Origin: Sycon ciliatum
Lineage: Eukaryota; Porifera; Calcarea; Leucosolenida; Sycettidae
Length of the DNA: 64,000 nt
NCBI RefSeq assembly: GCF_964019385.1
Contig: NC_088654.1
Span: 14,716,897-14,780,896 of the forward strand
Direction of reading: 5' to 3'
Under the pieces are notes generated by a model. It was not told the DNA's origin and searched no databases. It saw only the letters and a program-made list of their open reading frames with translations. The position numbers were made by a program, and so were the translations under genes. How positions within the stretch are numbered: the first letter of the stretch is position 1; every line of letters starts with the position of its first letter. Shown here in pieces: positions 41,603 to 53,415 of the stretch.

Positions 41603-42462
41603 ACTGCACTCCCAGAGACGACAGAAGAATGCTGAAAGTTACCGTAGTTGTGTTTTCAGGAGCGCATAGAGGTTTCTCGCCGTTTTGCCATACTATAAAC
41701 ATACTCTGCGGGAAATCCTGCAGGTAGCTGACTTCTCATCCTCGGATTTGGTAAAATAATCCCAAACAACAGAACGGGGAGCACGACCGAAAACAGTTTC
41801 TGACATGGGAACAGTGCGAACTCGAAACAAAAGAATCCTATGAAGTGGTCAAAGGAAGAGCGAGCAGCCAAAATAATGTAAGTACGACTCGTACATGTAC
41901 GAGTACTCGTGCTTTGTTCCGATGTTCATCTACATGTCGTCGCCTCGACTCCAGCCAAGTGCCGGTTCATATCGTGAACCGCGCGCGCGTGGGTCGTGTA
42001 CCACCTGGCGCAGCGCTGGTCACAAGCACGCAGCTACACATATTCTACAGGTGGTGGGTGAAACGATCGTGACTGATCGCGATGTTTTTACGGGTTTATC
42101 GTACCGTAGAGTCTACGCACATTCTCAAAGTTCGAATGTTCGTGAGAACTACGAATGTTCATTCGCTGTCGCCTACCGAACGAATATTCGAATGTTCGGT
42201 ATATTCGTTTCACCCCAAGCAGACGGGCGTAGACGGGGACGCAAGCGTACAAAACAGCTGCATTTTCAGTGTGAACAGGAGACGGCGTCGTGCGCCGACT
42301 ACTTCCGATTCGTGCTTGGAAATTTTTAGCATTTCGAACACTGCGCTTCCCAAGATAACTCGCAGAATGGCTAACACGACTTGAGTTGAATTTTAGCAAG
42401 ATAAGGTCTGATGTCACGTATGGTATTTACGGATAGTTCAGGAGTGTGACAGAAACGGCACA

Positions 42463-42758
42463 GTCAAAGACCATGATTGAGATACGAGAGGTACCTGGTT
42501 CAAGTCCTGCCTGGGAACGGTTTTTCCAGCCGTGCTGCTACCCACAGTCAACTGGGAACTTGTGGCCAGGCACAAGGGGTACATGGATGCAGCTAATGGG
42601 GTCGTTCTCGGCACTTGAGCCAGTGGTTGTGAGACTTATCCACTCACCCCCACCGTTAGGCGCTGCATCTGCCGCTAGGATTTACCGGGTGTTAGCGGCC
42701 GTCGTGAGTTCCCTTCGGGAACGGACATGATAATTTACTTTTTTTTATATATTTTTTT
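42463..42758 (+). mobile_element. SINE S1, 296 bp, with TSD
   Basis: Flanked by ACAGAAACGGCACA (42449-42462 and 42759-42772). It is about 95% identical by eye to 55917-56229 but lacks the first ~20 bp, so it is slightly 5' truncated and has lost the A box. The B box GGTTCAAGTCC remains. The rest of 41603-42450 shows no supported gene, only short inverted runs around TTCGAATGTTCG. Confidence 0.88.
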
Positions 42759-43444
42759 ACAGAAACGGCACACCTTTCGAAGCTACTTTTTGCCTTCATG
42801 AAAAACTGGTATTGTGAACTTGATTCCGCTTCATTCAAGGAGAAATAGTTGAAAAGGAGTCCCGAGAAACAAGAAATAATAATTAGGTGCAAATGTCACC
42901 CTGTCACGGCCCGTGCCTTATGCCTGGCGCCGTTCGCTGTTGAACGACGCAACGACTGCAGCATGTCGTGTCGTACGAATCATATTAGATTTTACAGCTC
43001 ACCCCAGCCTTCCCGACATTCAGGCCCTTACGTCCCGTACCGCCAGTGTTGCGTCGAATGTGAACTAGACTTCACCCATACAAATAGGATGTGTGATCGA
43101 CATGCTGTAGTACTGCTAACATAATCCCTGAGCTTCCGATCACGCATAGCCTGCCAGCAACTAAAACTGCACCCGAACTAAAACCAAATTGGTTTGAGCA
43201 TAGGAAGTGGGACAACCACCTACAATTCGGATAGGTCTGGAGTGGTACTGAGAGCCTCGCTGGGCACAACCGTGAAGTTACATCCACGCATCTCCCTAAA
43301 GCAAAGCAGAACAAAAATAGTACACAAGGTCATGTTCAAGTGCTTCAACACCTTACAGAATACTGCAGCACCCAACTTGAATCAGCAGAACCGTTGATCG
43401 TTATCCTAGTCTGATGCTGTCGTGCTTGGCACTTTCATTAGTGG

Positions 43445-43803
43445 ATATTATTATTATTATTAACTTTTATTTTACTAGGGTGTTTCCCACAGACCTATGG
43501 TCTTCTTACGGGAGCCCCTAGGAAGGTTATGCATGAGCGAATAAATGAGCGGTAATCTGTACAAGTACGAACAGTGGAAGGCAGCATATTCCACTGGTCA
43601 GCAGCGAGATAGCCAATCCGAGAAAAGCCAGCCGTACTCTGTGCTGGGGGTAATGACAAAGAAAAAGACACCTGGGATCTCGTAGTGGCAGTGATGTGAG
43701 AGCTACAGCAGCGGATGGTAAAGATTTCTTGAAGCAAAGAGCTGCAGGTTCCGCTATGGATGCACCGGAACAAAAGAATGAACAGTTTCAAATTGACGCG
43801 CAC
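43445..43803 (-). pseudogene. 5'-truncated LINE: RT C-terminus, 3' UTR, (TAA)n
   Basis: The minus frame 43803-43495 gives RVNLKLFILLFRC and GYLAADQWNMLPSTVR, close to the end of the intact ORF2 (RVNLKLYVLVYRC; FLAAGRWNTLPP). It stops and is followed by the UTR (GGGGCTCCCGTAAGAAGACC) and TAA repeats at 43449-43463. It belongs to the same LINE lineage as 30446-34828. From 43804 to 44790 nothing else is supported. Confidence 0.75.
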
Positions 43804-44794
43804 CGAAATATGATAAAGGCTGTAAAGGCTAAGAATGTGTGAAGCACTGGTAAACTTATCAAAACCAAAATATAGGCACTGTGCACGCGGATCCCAGTTT
43901 CGACATGAATTATCAAAGAGATGCGTGTGATGTTGTGTTCCTTACATGCCATTGCTCGGTGTATCTTTTGCAACGGACTTTAGTACGATACGAGTGACGT
44001 CGTGCATTTGGACGGAACAATGATACCGGTATCAGCATTTTAGTAAGGTAGCGAAGTGTGTCGTAAAGTCAAACCGTAAAATCCGTTACGCTAGGAAACA
44101 CAGTCATCTGGCAGCGACTGGAAATGCCAATGCTTATCTTTGTGAGCGTCTAGTCCAATAGGCTGTAAAATTGAAGTTTAAATAGTACAATATCAAACAT
44201 GACTTCATTGATCATAGCCAAGAACTTACAAATGTCTTGTACCGCTGGGAAAGCTAGTTGGAAATGTTTTTAGATTGTGGCTCTTGCACTCCACGGACGC
44301 GCCCTGACATACACAGTACTGTGGACAGGAAGATGAGCTTTGGGACAGTAAGCTGAACCCCATCAGGAAGGTGAGTAGACTCAGCGCGTCGGATGCCATT
44401 ACCTGCTATGAAGTAGTACATAGTACAGGTGAAGACAAACACATGCGAAGTAGGAGAGACATTTCAGACCGTCAACTGCCTGGCATGAAGTTTGATGGGA
44501 GAATTTGAAGTCAGACAGGACATGAGCAAGAAGCAGACTACTATTATACTGATCAAGCCATGGCCTGGCTAGGGTGCTGTCTGAGCAACCAAGCAAAATG
44601 TACCAGTTACTAGTATAATGAGCACACTCCACACACCAACAGTAATTGTTACAGAAAAATTTGTCAAATTCCCAATCGGAAAAAATTGGTACACCTGACT
44701 ATGAGACAATTAAGGTGCTCGAAATGTAAGGTATGAGGGGCTGAATATATAGATCGGGGTAGATGGACAGAATTGTTTGGTAAAGAAAAGTATA

Positions 44795-45448
44795 GACTCG
44801 GATGGAGAGCCAATGATTAATTTATAGTAAAGAATAGGACCAAGGAACTACAAGTTACGCTATTATGTCCACTAACACCACCATTTAATTGTCAATCAGC
44901 TCATGCGATAATACTGCACAAAACCAACTGATAGTACGGACGTTCTACAACTAACTGGCTATCAGCTCTAGCACGTCTTGGATGCGCACTACAACAGCCT
45001 TCCAACGTGGAAGGTTCTAAGCTATAATATTGGAAGCGAAGGTGAGCGCAACCAAGACAAGCGCAAGCTGAAAGTCTCAGCTGTGAAGGACGTTGGCGGA
45101 TATACATGCCCAATGGCCCTGCCAGTATCGTCATCGACATGCATGTACAATGTCATGTACATTAGCCAACGGCCTTCACATCTGAGCTGAGACTTTCAGC
45201 TTTTGCTTGTCTTGGTTGCGCTCACCTTCCCCTCCTATGTTATTATAACTTGGAACCTTCCACGTTGGAAGCTGTTGGAGGGAGCATCCAAGGTGTGCAA
45301 GAGCTGATAGCCAGTTAGTTGTAGAACGTCAGTACTATCAGTCGGGTTTGTGCAGCGTTATCACATGAGTTGATTGTCAAGTAACTGGTGGTGTTAGTGG
45401 ACATTATAGCGTAATTTTTAGTTCCTTGTTCCTTTTCTTTACTATAAA
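44795..45448. mobile_element. F1 fold-back element, long copy (~650 bp)
   Basis: Two ~300-bp arms in opposite orientation around a short centre (~45110-45180). The left end is GACTCGGATGGAGAGCC; the right arm loses the last ~30 bp. The arms contain TAACACCACC, AACTAACTGGCTATCAGCTC and the small palindrome CCTTCCAACGTGGAAGG. No ORF. Fragments are scattered through the window (908, 3909, 5925, 8371, 45511). Confidence 0.8.
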
Positions 45449-45510
45449 GAGAAGCAGTTCCCTATTGGGTGATACGTATCATCTTTTGTTCGGCAATTAA
45501 AATTTAATTT

Positions 45511-46206
45511 GGACTCGGATGGACAGCCAAGGATAAATTTACAGTAACGAAAAAGGTACCAGGAAACTACAAGTTACGCTATAATGTCCACTTACACCAC
45601 CAGGTACTAAACAATCAGCTCATGGGATAACATTGCACGACACTGACCGACGGTACTGACGTTCTACAACTAACTAGTTAATAGCTCTAGCACATCTTGG
45701 ATGCGCACTCCAACAGCCTTCCAGCTTGGAAGGTTCTAAGTTATAGAATTAACATGAGGAGGGGAAGGTGAGCGCAACAAAGGCAAGCATGAGCTGAAGT
45801 CTCAGCTGTGAAGGACGTTGGCGGATGTTCATGCATGTTGATGACGATACTGGCAAGTCCACTGGACACTACGGTCAAACCACGATTTAGGGACGCAAAG
45901 CAACATTCCACACAACTTACGTGGCTCAAAGATGCGAAGATCGATAAAAGGGAAAGCTATGCGAAGAAGAATCAGCATCATGCAAAACCAAAAGCCTCAG
46001 TAAAACAGCACTCTCCGTGTCCTGCAATGTTATCGCACAAGCTGATTGTTTAGTACCTGTTGGTGTAGTTTTAGTAGTAGTAGTATTTATTATTTTACGA
46101 GGGCAATCCCCACAGACTGTGAGTCTTTTTACAGGGTACCCTGGTGTTAGTGAACATAATAGCGTAACATGCAGTTTCTTGGTCTTTTTGTTTTTGCCAT
46201 AAAGAA
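45511..46206. mobile_element. F1 fold-back element, second copy with LINE-end insertion
   Basis: Starts GGACTCGGATGGACAGCC, only ~60 bp after the previous copy and in the same order. Left arm to about 45850; the right arm is shortened and resumes near 46010. It is split by a LINE 3' end at 46066-46142. Confidence 0.7.
46066..46142 (-). repeat. LINE 3' end inserted in F1 element
   Basis: TAGTAGTAGTATTTATTATT then GAGGGCAATCCCCACAGACT and CTTTTTACAGGGTACC: a diverged form of the 39465 and 55838 LINE ends. GTACCTGTTGGTG on the left and GTACCCTGGTG on the right look like a degraded target duplication. Confidence 0.55.
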
Positions 46207-46440
46207 GAATTTGCATAAAAAGGCATGTGATGAGAGGGATGAACTGGAAATGCCGAAAATAAAGGTACACCAAAAAGTTGAGAAATTCAGCTGGGTACAG
46301 CCGTGAACGCGGTGAAATTCAAGAATGCTACGGAGTGTTTGCGTAGCAGATGGTCACCACACACTAACTTTGGAGTGCATAATTGTTATAAATCTTCGTC
46401 AGTACCGAGCTACTGTGCTCAGAGCAGAGACATCTGTGTG

Positions 46441-46442
<2 letters not shown>

Positions 46443-46520
<78 letters not shown>
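46443..46520. repeat. (GT)n microsatellite
   Basis: About 38 GT units. From 46530 to 48340 no gene is supported. A diverged ~57-bp tandem duplication (ACACAAGCGCAGCCTC / ACACAAGCGCAACCTC) lies at about 47528-47640. Confidence 0.95.
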
Positions 46521-46521
<1 letters not shown>

Positions 46522-48344
46522 TGTGCTATTGTGGTGAAAGTGGATCACAAAGACTGACAATTTCCCCAAATCCTTCTCTAGAGTATGCCTTACCTACTTT
46601 TCGAAGTGTATTTATTTCACGAACAGTTTAAGACGGCGCGAGATGGACAATGTATAAACTAGATCAATAATATCAGAGTCTATGGAATCCATAAAATACA
46701 CCAAGCAAATTATGCCGTCATGATTTTGAAAACAGAAAGCACTCACTTCGATCGATGTATTACACGGCCGCTGCACGCTACACTTCTTCTTCAAATTCTA
46801 GGAAATTCAATAGACAGTTATGTCGATATGCTGAATTGTGTTGTTCTCACAGAGTAGCCCCGCTATCCACAGTAAACCGTCAGAATAATAATCTTGGACC
46901 AGGGATACTGGACTAGAAGCAGTTTTCAAGCAATTGTTGCACAGCCACAGCTACGAACTAGGCGGACGATTTGCTGCTGTTAACCTGATTCTTTGGATTT
47001 GATTTCTTCCTCTTTACACCACCAAAAACACAGTGACTATACCTGATCGCAAAAGATACGGAGGCGTTGTTGCTGGTCGTGGTTTGTGATGCCGACAGAT
47101 CAAATAGCGTGCCTGCGATCAATTGTTTGGGCGTAAGGGAAGATAAGAAAATGTGATGACTGGAATGTGACAGCGACCGAACACACTCGTGTTTGTAAAA
47201 CAACGTCGGCTGGTGGGCAGTTAACTGACCATATCATGTCCACCAAAGCCAAAGCGGAGACGTTTGCGAATTACGAACGAAGTCTTAGGTTCCATTCGTG
47301 TGCGCAGCTGTCTTCGTGGAGAAGCAACTGAGGTACATTAGGCAGGTGTATTAGGCTAGTTCCTTTCTGCAAAAACAATGCAGCAAAGGAACAGGCTTGT
47401 GCCTGGCACTGTCAGCGCACGTCGGGGCAGGAGTGTATTGCAGATGTACATCATAACATGTAGATGCCAGGGAGTGGTATCACACTATGCTGTTAAGTAA
47501 ACAGTGTGCCCAAGCCTCTTGTGCGGGCAAAATGCACACAAGCGCAGCCTCAAACATGCAGGAAATGAGCTAAAATGGAGGGAAATGAACACAAGCGCAA
47601 CCTCAACAGGAAGAAAATGAGCTAAAATGGAGAGAGGAAGCTAACACGGCCGTGAGAACAGTCTTAATATCGAGGGGGCTACACGTATGGTGCATGGCTA
47701 GCTAGCGCTCAAGTGCAGCCTCCACGGCAACCAGTGACGCCGGCGAGGAAACATCGTGAGACACTCTGAGGGAACGCTAACCGCGAAGCCACATTACGCT
47801 TGATCTAAGCAGAGCGAAGCTAAGGCGGCAGCGAACCGTAAGTACGGTGCACGCTGCTCAATGAAATCCGGACGCGTGAATCAAGTTAGCGCCCAGCACA
47901 GGTTCACCATGCCAGTGTCCGCAGGTCTGTACTAGGCCTGCACAGCCGCCAGCGTGGTATTCACTCGCTCGATCGGATTTCTTCAAGCAGTACTGCGCAT
48001 TGTAATGTCCTGCGTGCTGCAATTTTGATCTTGTTGAGTCTCATCAAAGGAGCTCAGAATGACTGGCCGGGCCACCTATATTAAGTTAAGGGCGCGTTCG
48101 ATATGTCTTCATGAACTCTTCAAACAAATTTTAAAAAGAGATAAGTTGAAGTGTCCCATTAGAACGGTTTCTATCATTTCAGAGTTTTTCAGTGGAATTC
48201 TTATTTCGATAATGACGTCTGATCAGATCGACCATCTCCACGTACCACGTGACGGTAAGTCTTTACTAAGATAACGCGAGCTATACTCCAGGGCGGATAA
48301 AATTTACGCAAATCAGAAAGAGAGCTCAAGCAAGACGACTCGTA

Positions 48345-50436
48345 GGGTCCAGCGGATAATGCCGGCATTATATTCGGCATTATAAGACTATCCGAGCATT
48401 AGAGCATTATGGAGAATTAGGAAGGAACAAGACGAGCATCATGTGAGGGTTTAGCGGCATAACGAGTTTTATAGTGGATGATGTCGGGAAATCTCATGGT
48501 TTTTGGCAACAATCGGCTAAAGCCATTACTGCATGAGGTGCAACGCCATATATTGTACCGGCACATGACTTTGTGAGTATAGACACCGTCACACGTAACA
48601 CTTTTAGCGCTACATTTACCTGACTACATACAGTAATGTCATTGCTACATAAAGTGTTTATGTAGCATTATCAGGTAAATGTACATGTGATGTAGCATGC
48701 CCAAAGTTGCAACTGAGGCCGCTTATGCTTCGAAGTGAACAAAATCCGTAACGATGATTTACGAGGAATTCTTTTAGAAGTCATGGAGAGCCATAGATGA
48801 TGGAGGAGACTACGTAGATATACGCGAAGTGAATATCAAACAGAGGAAGAGGAGTTTCCTATTAATAAAAAGCGCTATGCCATAGGCGCTGGCCATAGCA
48901 TGTCTAACGATACTGAAGTAAACACTAGTCCATTGATAAAAAATTGAACCTGCATGAAGGAGCGGCTATAAAGGGATAGAGCTTACTCTAAAATTAACAA
49001 CTGCCTTTGCCGAGTCCAGCTCAGGAGGCTCTAAAAGAACTAGAATTTCTCATGGACGCTGCACCAAGTTGATTTGAGTGCTCAGCAGCGCATGTTTTAC
49101 TTTCCTGGTGAAGCACGTACAGTTCGTCGTGGACGATTGTAATGCAAGGCCTATCTCTTAATTTTCTGGTCAAAACTCCTATTTATAGGATTTGAAAATG
49201 TGTGTCTTTTATGCCGTTGTTATTGGTCATCACGACCAATAATAACGGCATAATGGTTTTCATGGAAGTTGTAAATATGTTTGAGGCATGAATGTTTACA
49301 TTTTAGATTCATAGGGCGATAATATTTCTGATGAATACCCATTTTCAGCAATAATTGGAAATTTGAGCATAATTGTTCAGCTGCTGTCATGGAAAGGACT
49401 GAAGCGGTAAATGTGCAGAAGAACATTGCAGATGTGGCACGGGGTGATTTCATGATGACATATCGCACATGCCGTCATGAAACTACCAGTTTTAAGGATA
49501 AAGCAAGGTCCAATAAAATCTCAAATCCTGTATATAGGATTCGAAAAATAGGGCACAGGCCTTAGTAATATTGAGCAAGGAGATGAGCCTGAGATGTTAG
49601 TGTTTGAAAACATTATCTTATTCAACTCTCGATATCTACTAAGACCTAGCAAGGAAGAATTGGTCGCATACGTTTTGCTATCCTCATGCCACACCCATTC
49701 TGAGTTTAAAAATATGACCAAAATCCTATATATAGGATAAATCCTATATATAGGATTTAGCAAATTAAGAGATAGTCAAGTGCTATCAGAAAAGAAGAGT
49801 ATTGTGGCCAACCATTTGTCTCCACGCAACCTCAGGAGAAGTAGACAGCTCAAGCAGAGGGTGTAGAGCGGCAAAATAACTTCTGACCACGTGTGTTCAG
49901 GATTTCCGGAAATGGAAGGGCTCTCGATCTGAGATACTCTCTCAGGAACTTACCTGACGTACGCTGTTTCAGATGAAGATATTTTTCACTGAGTGGAAGC
50001 AGTGACAGCTTGTCTGCAGGCAGGAATATCACTTCCCATGATTAGCTTCCAGCATCCAATTGATCACCAGCAATAATGGTCTCACATCCCACTTCATGGA
50101 TAAGCAAGGGAAATGATTTGATACACCTACTGTTCAGCCACAGCCCTGCATCAAAGTTGCAATGGAGAGCAGCCAATGGAGACGCGATCATGTCTTATAG
50201 TGCTAAGAAGTGGTGGAGCTCGTGAGAGATATTGCGGCACCTTCAGAGGCAGATTGACCACATGCATATGCATCTTTTCCTGGACGTTTGACAATGTGCA
50301 GCCTTTCTTCTATTTTATTCCAAACCAAGAGCATTATAGCCCTTGTTGGAGCATTATAATCAGCATTATCAGGTAGTTTTTGGAGCATTATGATTAGCAT
50401 TATACGAACATATTCGGAGCATTATCCGCTGGACGC
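48345..50436. mobile_element. DNA transposon-like element with TIRs and TA duplications (2092 bp)
   Basis: The ends are GGGTCCAGCGGATAATGCC and, from the right, GCGTCCAGCGGATAATGCT, flanked by TA at 48343-48344 and 50437-50438. Both sub-terminal regions carry several GCATTAT units (for example near 48365, 48405, 50340, 50370, 50420), which may be transposase binding sites. The interior has only short open frames (such as 49220-49468 and 49850-50032 on the minus strand) with no domain I recognise. It is probably non-autonomous or decayed. The superfamily is uncertain; a TA target suggests Tc1/mariner-like or another TA-targeting group. Confidence 0.7.
49185..49760. repeat. Short palindromes inside the 48345-50436 element
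   Basis: A hairpin at 49212-49250 (TGCCGTTGTTATTGGTC with its mirror) and repeated ATCCTATATATAGGAT-type palindromes at 49184, 49528 and 49726-49758. They may be sites of the element or of a nested MITE. Confidence 0.6.
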
Positions 50437-51850
50437 TAAAGACGAGGCGCGAGATCGTAACACTAAATACACAATGATTGAATCTAGTGTCGTTCAGACA
50501 AGCACAGCATTCTGGGAGATCGGAAATCTTGAACAGAGGTTTCAAATCACTGGCCAACACTCGAGAGAAAGAACCGTCCGACTGTGTGAAGTAGCAGTGC
50601 ATCCGAATGTTGGCCAGTGTTGCCATGACACGAGTTGATTATAATGAAGCTGCGTGAAGTGTTGTTCCGAATTTAGAGTATGTAGCTCAAAATTAGTGCA
50701 CAGCCTGGATGCACCGGCCAGCGACAGTCAAAGGGTTAATTGAGCCTGAGGTTCTCTGTCAAAACTATACGAAAACGTCACTGCTCTCCGAGATCTGTTT
50801 CAAAAGAGATGCACGATTTTACTTGAGGACGTGTCCAAGAGGAACCAGCTGACGCAGGAAGGTAGTGGGAAGGCATACCTGGGAAGCTTATTGATAAAAA
50901 CGGAACGTGAGACACCGCTAGCTTAGTGATACAGTGGAAGTCACTTTGTACGAACTCTGTTAGTACGTACACTTACTTAGTACGGACATTGCGGACATTG
51001 CCGTTGTTTGACAGGCAAAGGAAACACAATGGATGAAAATGCAATGCAAATGCAAAACTAGAAAACCAAAGGAAAGAAATGTACTAGAAACCCATAGGTG
51101 TCTTCCGTTGATCTCCAACCAAGATCCTCAAATGAAATTATGCTATCGTTTTGCGCGGTGTAGCCAATGACTGTGGTTTTGTAATTTGTTGCAATTCGTA
51201 AACCAAACGATCAGAAACACCTGCGAGACAGCAACTGGTATTTGGCAACAGATTACCTGAACAGTTCGAGCTCGTCGCTTGCCAGACCCGCTAACCCGCG
51301 TACCCGACCAGCTTGCTCAGAGTGCGAAATCACTACTCAGTAGCTGCTTGTTTTTGTCCACATAATTATTTATTTTAAGAGGTGGGTTTGTCAATAATAG
51401 TAAAAAAAGTAAATGGTGATTGAACTATGGAAGTTGGAGCACATGTACAATGCTAGCAGCAGATGTTAAACACCTGAACAAGCCTTTGTTGAGCAAGTTT
51501 CAAAGAACGAGGTCAGGAACGGCCGCAAGGAGGGCACCACGTTCACTGGATTCGCGTCTGACATGGTAAACATAGCACTACATGTAGTAGTGTTTCAAAG
51601 CAGAAGGAAAAACGCGAGATCCGGCCTAGGGAGCACTACACAGTTCACAAATCATCGCCGAAATCGAAACAACCTGTTCTTCACTAGTTTGAGGGAAAGA
51701 CAAACCTCTTCTTCGTGCAGTTATCCCAGCATCTGCCTGCGACTGTATGGTTTGGGGGCAACAACGTTGCGAATGTCTAACAGTTCTCATAGATTTTAAA
51801 CAAAGTTTTGCGCCTTCTTTATCAGCCTCTCTTTTCGGATCCCTCTGTCT

Positions 51851-52345
<495 letters not shown>

Positions 52346-52458
52346 CAATCTAAATCACCGCAGGATGCACTCAGTCTGCTGACTATGTTCAACACTCTCG
52401 AGGCGGAGCGTGATACACAGACCAACAAAGGACAAGCAAGGCTAATTTGTCGCCATTT

Positions 52459-52517
52459 GAGTTTCATGCTTACGCAATGATCAAGCAACAACTGATGATT
52501 GCGTAAGCGTGAAACTC
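52459..52517. repeat. Hairpin with 20-bp arms
   Basis: GAGTTTCATGCTTACGCAAT and ATTGCGTAAGCGTGAAACTC pair with one mismatch around a ~19-nt loop. No gene is supported in 52520-53200. Confidence 0.85.
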
Positions 52518-53213
52518 TCATTAGCAACAAAATAGCTTTGCTTGCCCGTGTTGTTCTGTGAGTCTCTATTCCTCTGCAGTTCACAAGACGTTGACTATAC
52601 TTCACCAACAGCCGCAACAACAACTCCTCCAAAAGCGTTACAGACTCGAGCTGCTGTCTTAAGTTCGCGAGGTATTTTACCGCCCTTGAAATGAAAGAGC
52701 AACACCGCAAGGTGATATGCCATGTGATATATTACTTCGAGTAGCTCCGAGATCACCACATCGTGCAGTACTCTCCGAGCAAACAGGTCATTAGACTACT
52801 GAAGCTCAACTGATGAGGTGTGAATTTCCGGAAACACTGTGTATTGAAGAGAGAGGTGTACTTTCTGGCAGGTTTGCCCAGTCGAATGATCGATAGTCGT
52901 TTCGTGTGCTCAGGACTGCAGTCGTGATTCAGTCAAGTGTTCATTCAAGTTAGCACGAAACGCGTGAGCTCCTACGCAGGGAGCAACACCCAAATTGCCA
53001 ATAATAGCCGCAGTTTCTACAACCTCCATATTCCCTTGTTTCGAAGTCCCCTCTAAAAATGGCTGATAATCGCTTCACAGCTCAGAAGCACCCTAGCAAG
53101 GAAAGCATATCATCTGCAGTGTACACGTGGTTCCTACTTTACCATGCCTGACTCTTATATTACTCTGTCATTGGACTTATTCTCTCCCTCCTTGTTTGTG
53201 TTTGTGTTCATAG

Positions 53214-53415
53214 GTGCATGTAATATGAACACTTCACAGCCTGCAATGGCATCCCACACAATACGCCGCCTCGTCTTCCTGCTCGAGTTAATTCTGTTCG
53301 GCCAATGTGCAACCGCCTGTCCTCAGTATTGCGTATGCACTGGTATAGAGGTCCACTGCAATGACCGTACTCGGACAACCATTCCAACTAGTCTTCCCAG
53401 CGGTTCAACCGATCT
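53214..53415 (+). CDS. First coding exon of an LRR protein (signal peptide plus LRR N-cap)
   Basis: The frame starts at ATG 53225, with an alternative in-frame ATG at 53246 in better context (G at -3, G at +4). It encodes a hydrophobic signal-like segment (LVFLLELILFGQCATA), then a cysteine cap CPQYCVCTGIEVHC and the approach to the first repeat (TTIPTSLPSGSTDL). This is the LRRNT pattern of extracellular leucine-rich-repeat receptors. A likely acceptor (TTCATAG) precedes 53214 and the donor GTAAGT starts at 53416. The exon ends in phase 2, as usual for LRR gene exons. The following LRR exons are not visible in the window; repeats fill the presumed intron. The gene is partial and its identity unknown. 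Confidence 0.7.

Noticed and set aside
46303-46631. Cys-Val repeat proteins
   Set aside because: They translate the (GT)n tract.
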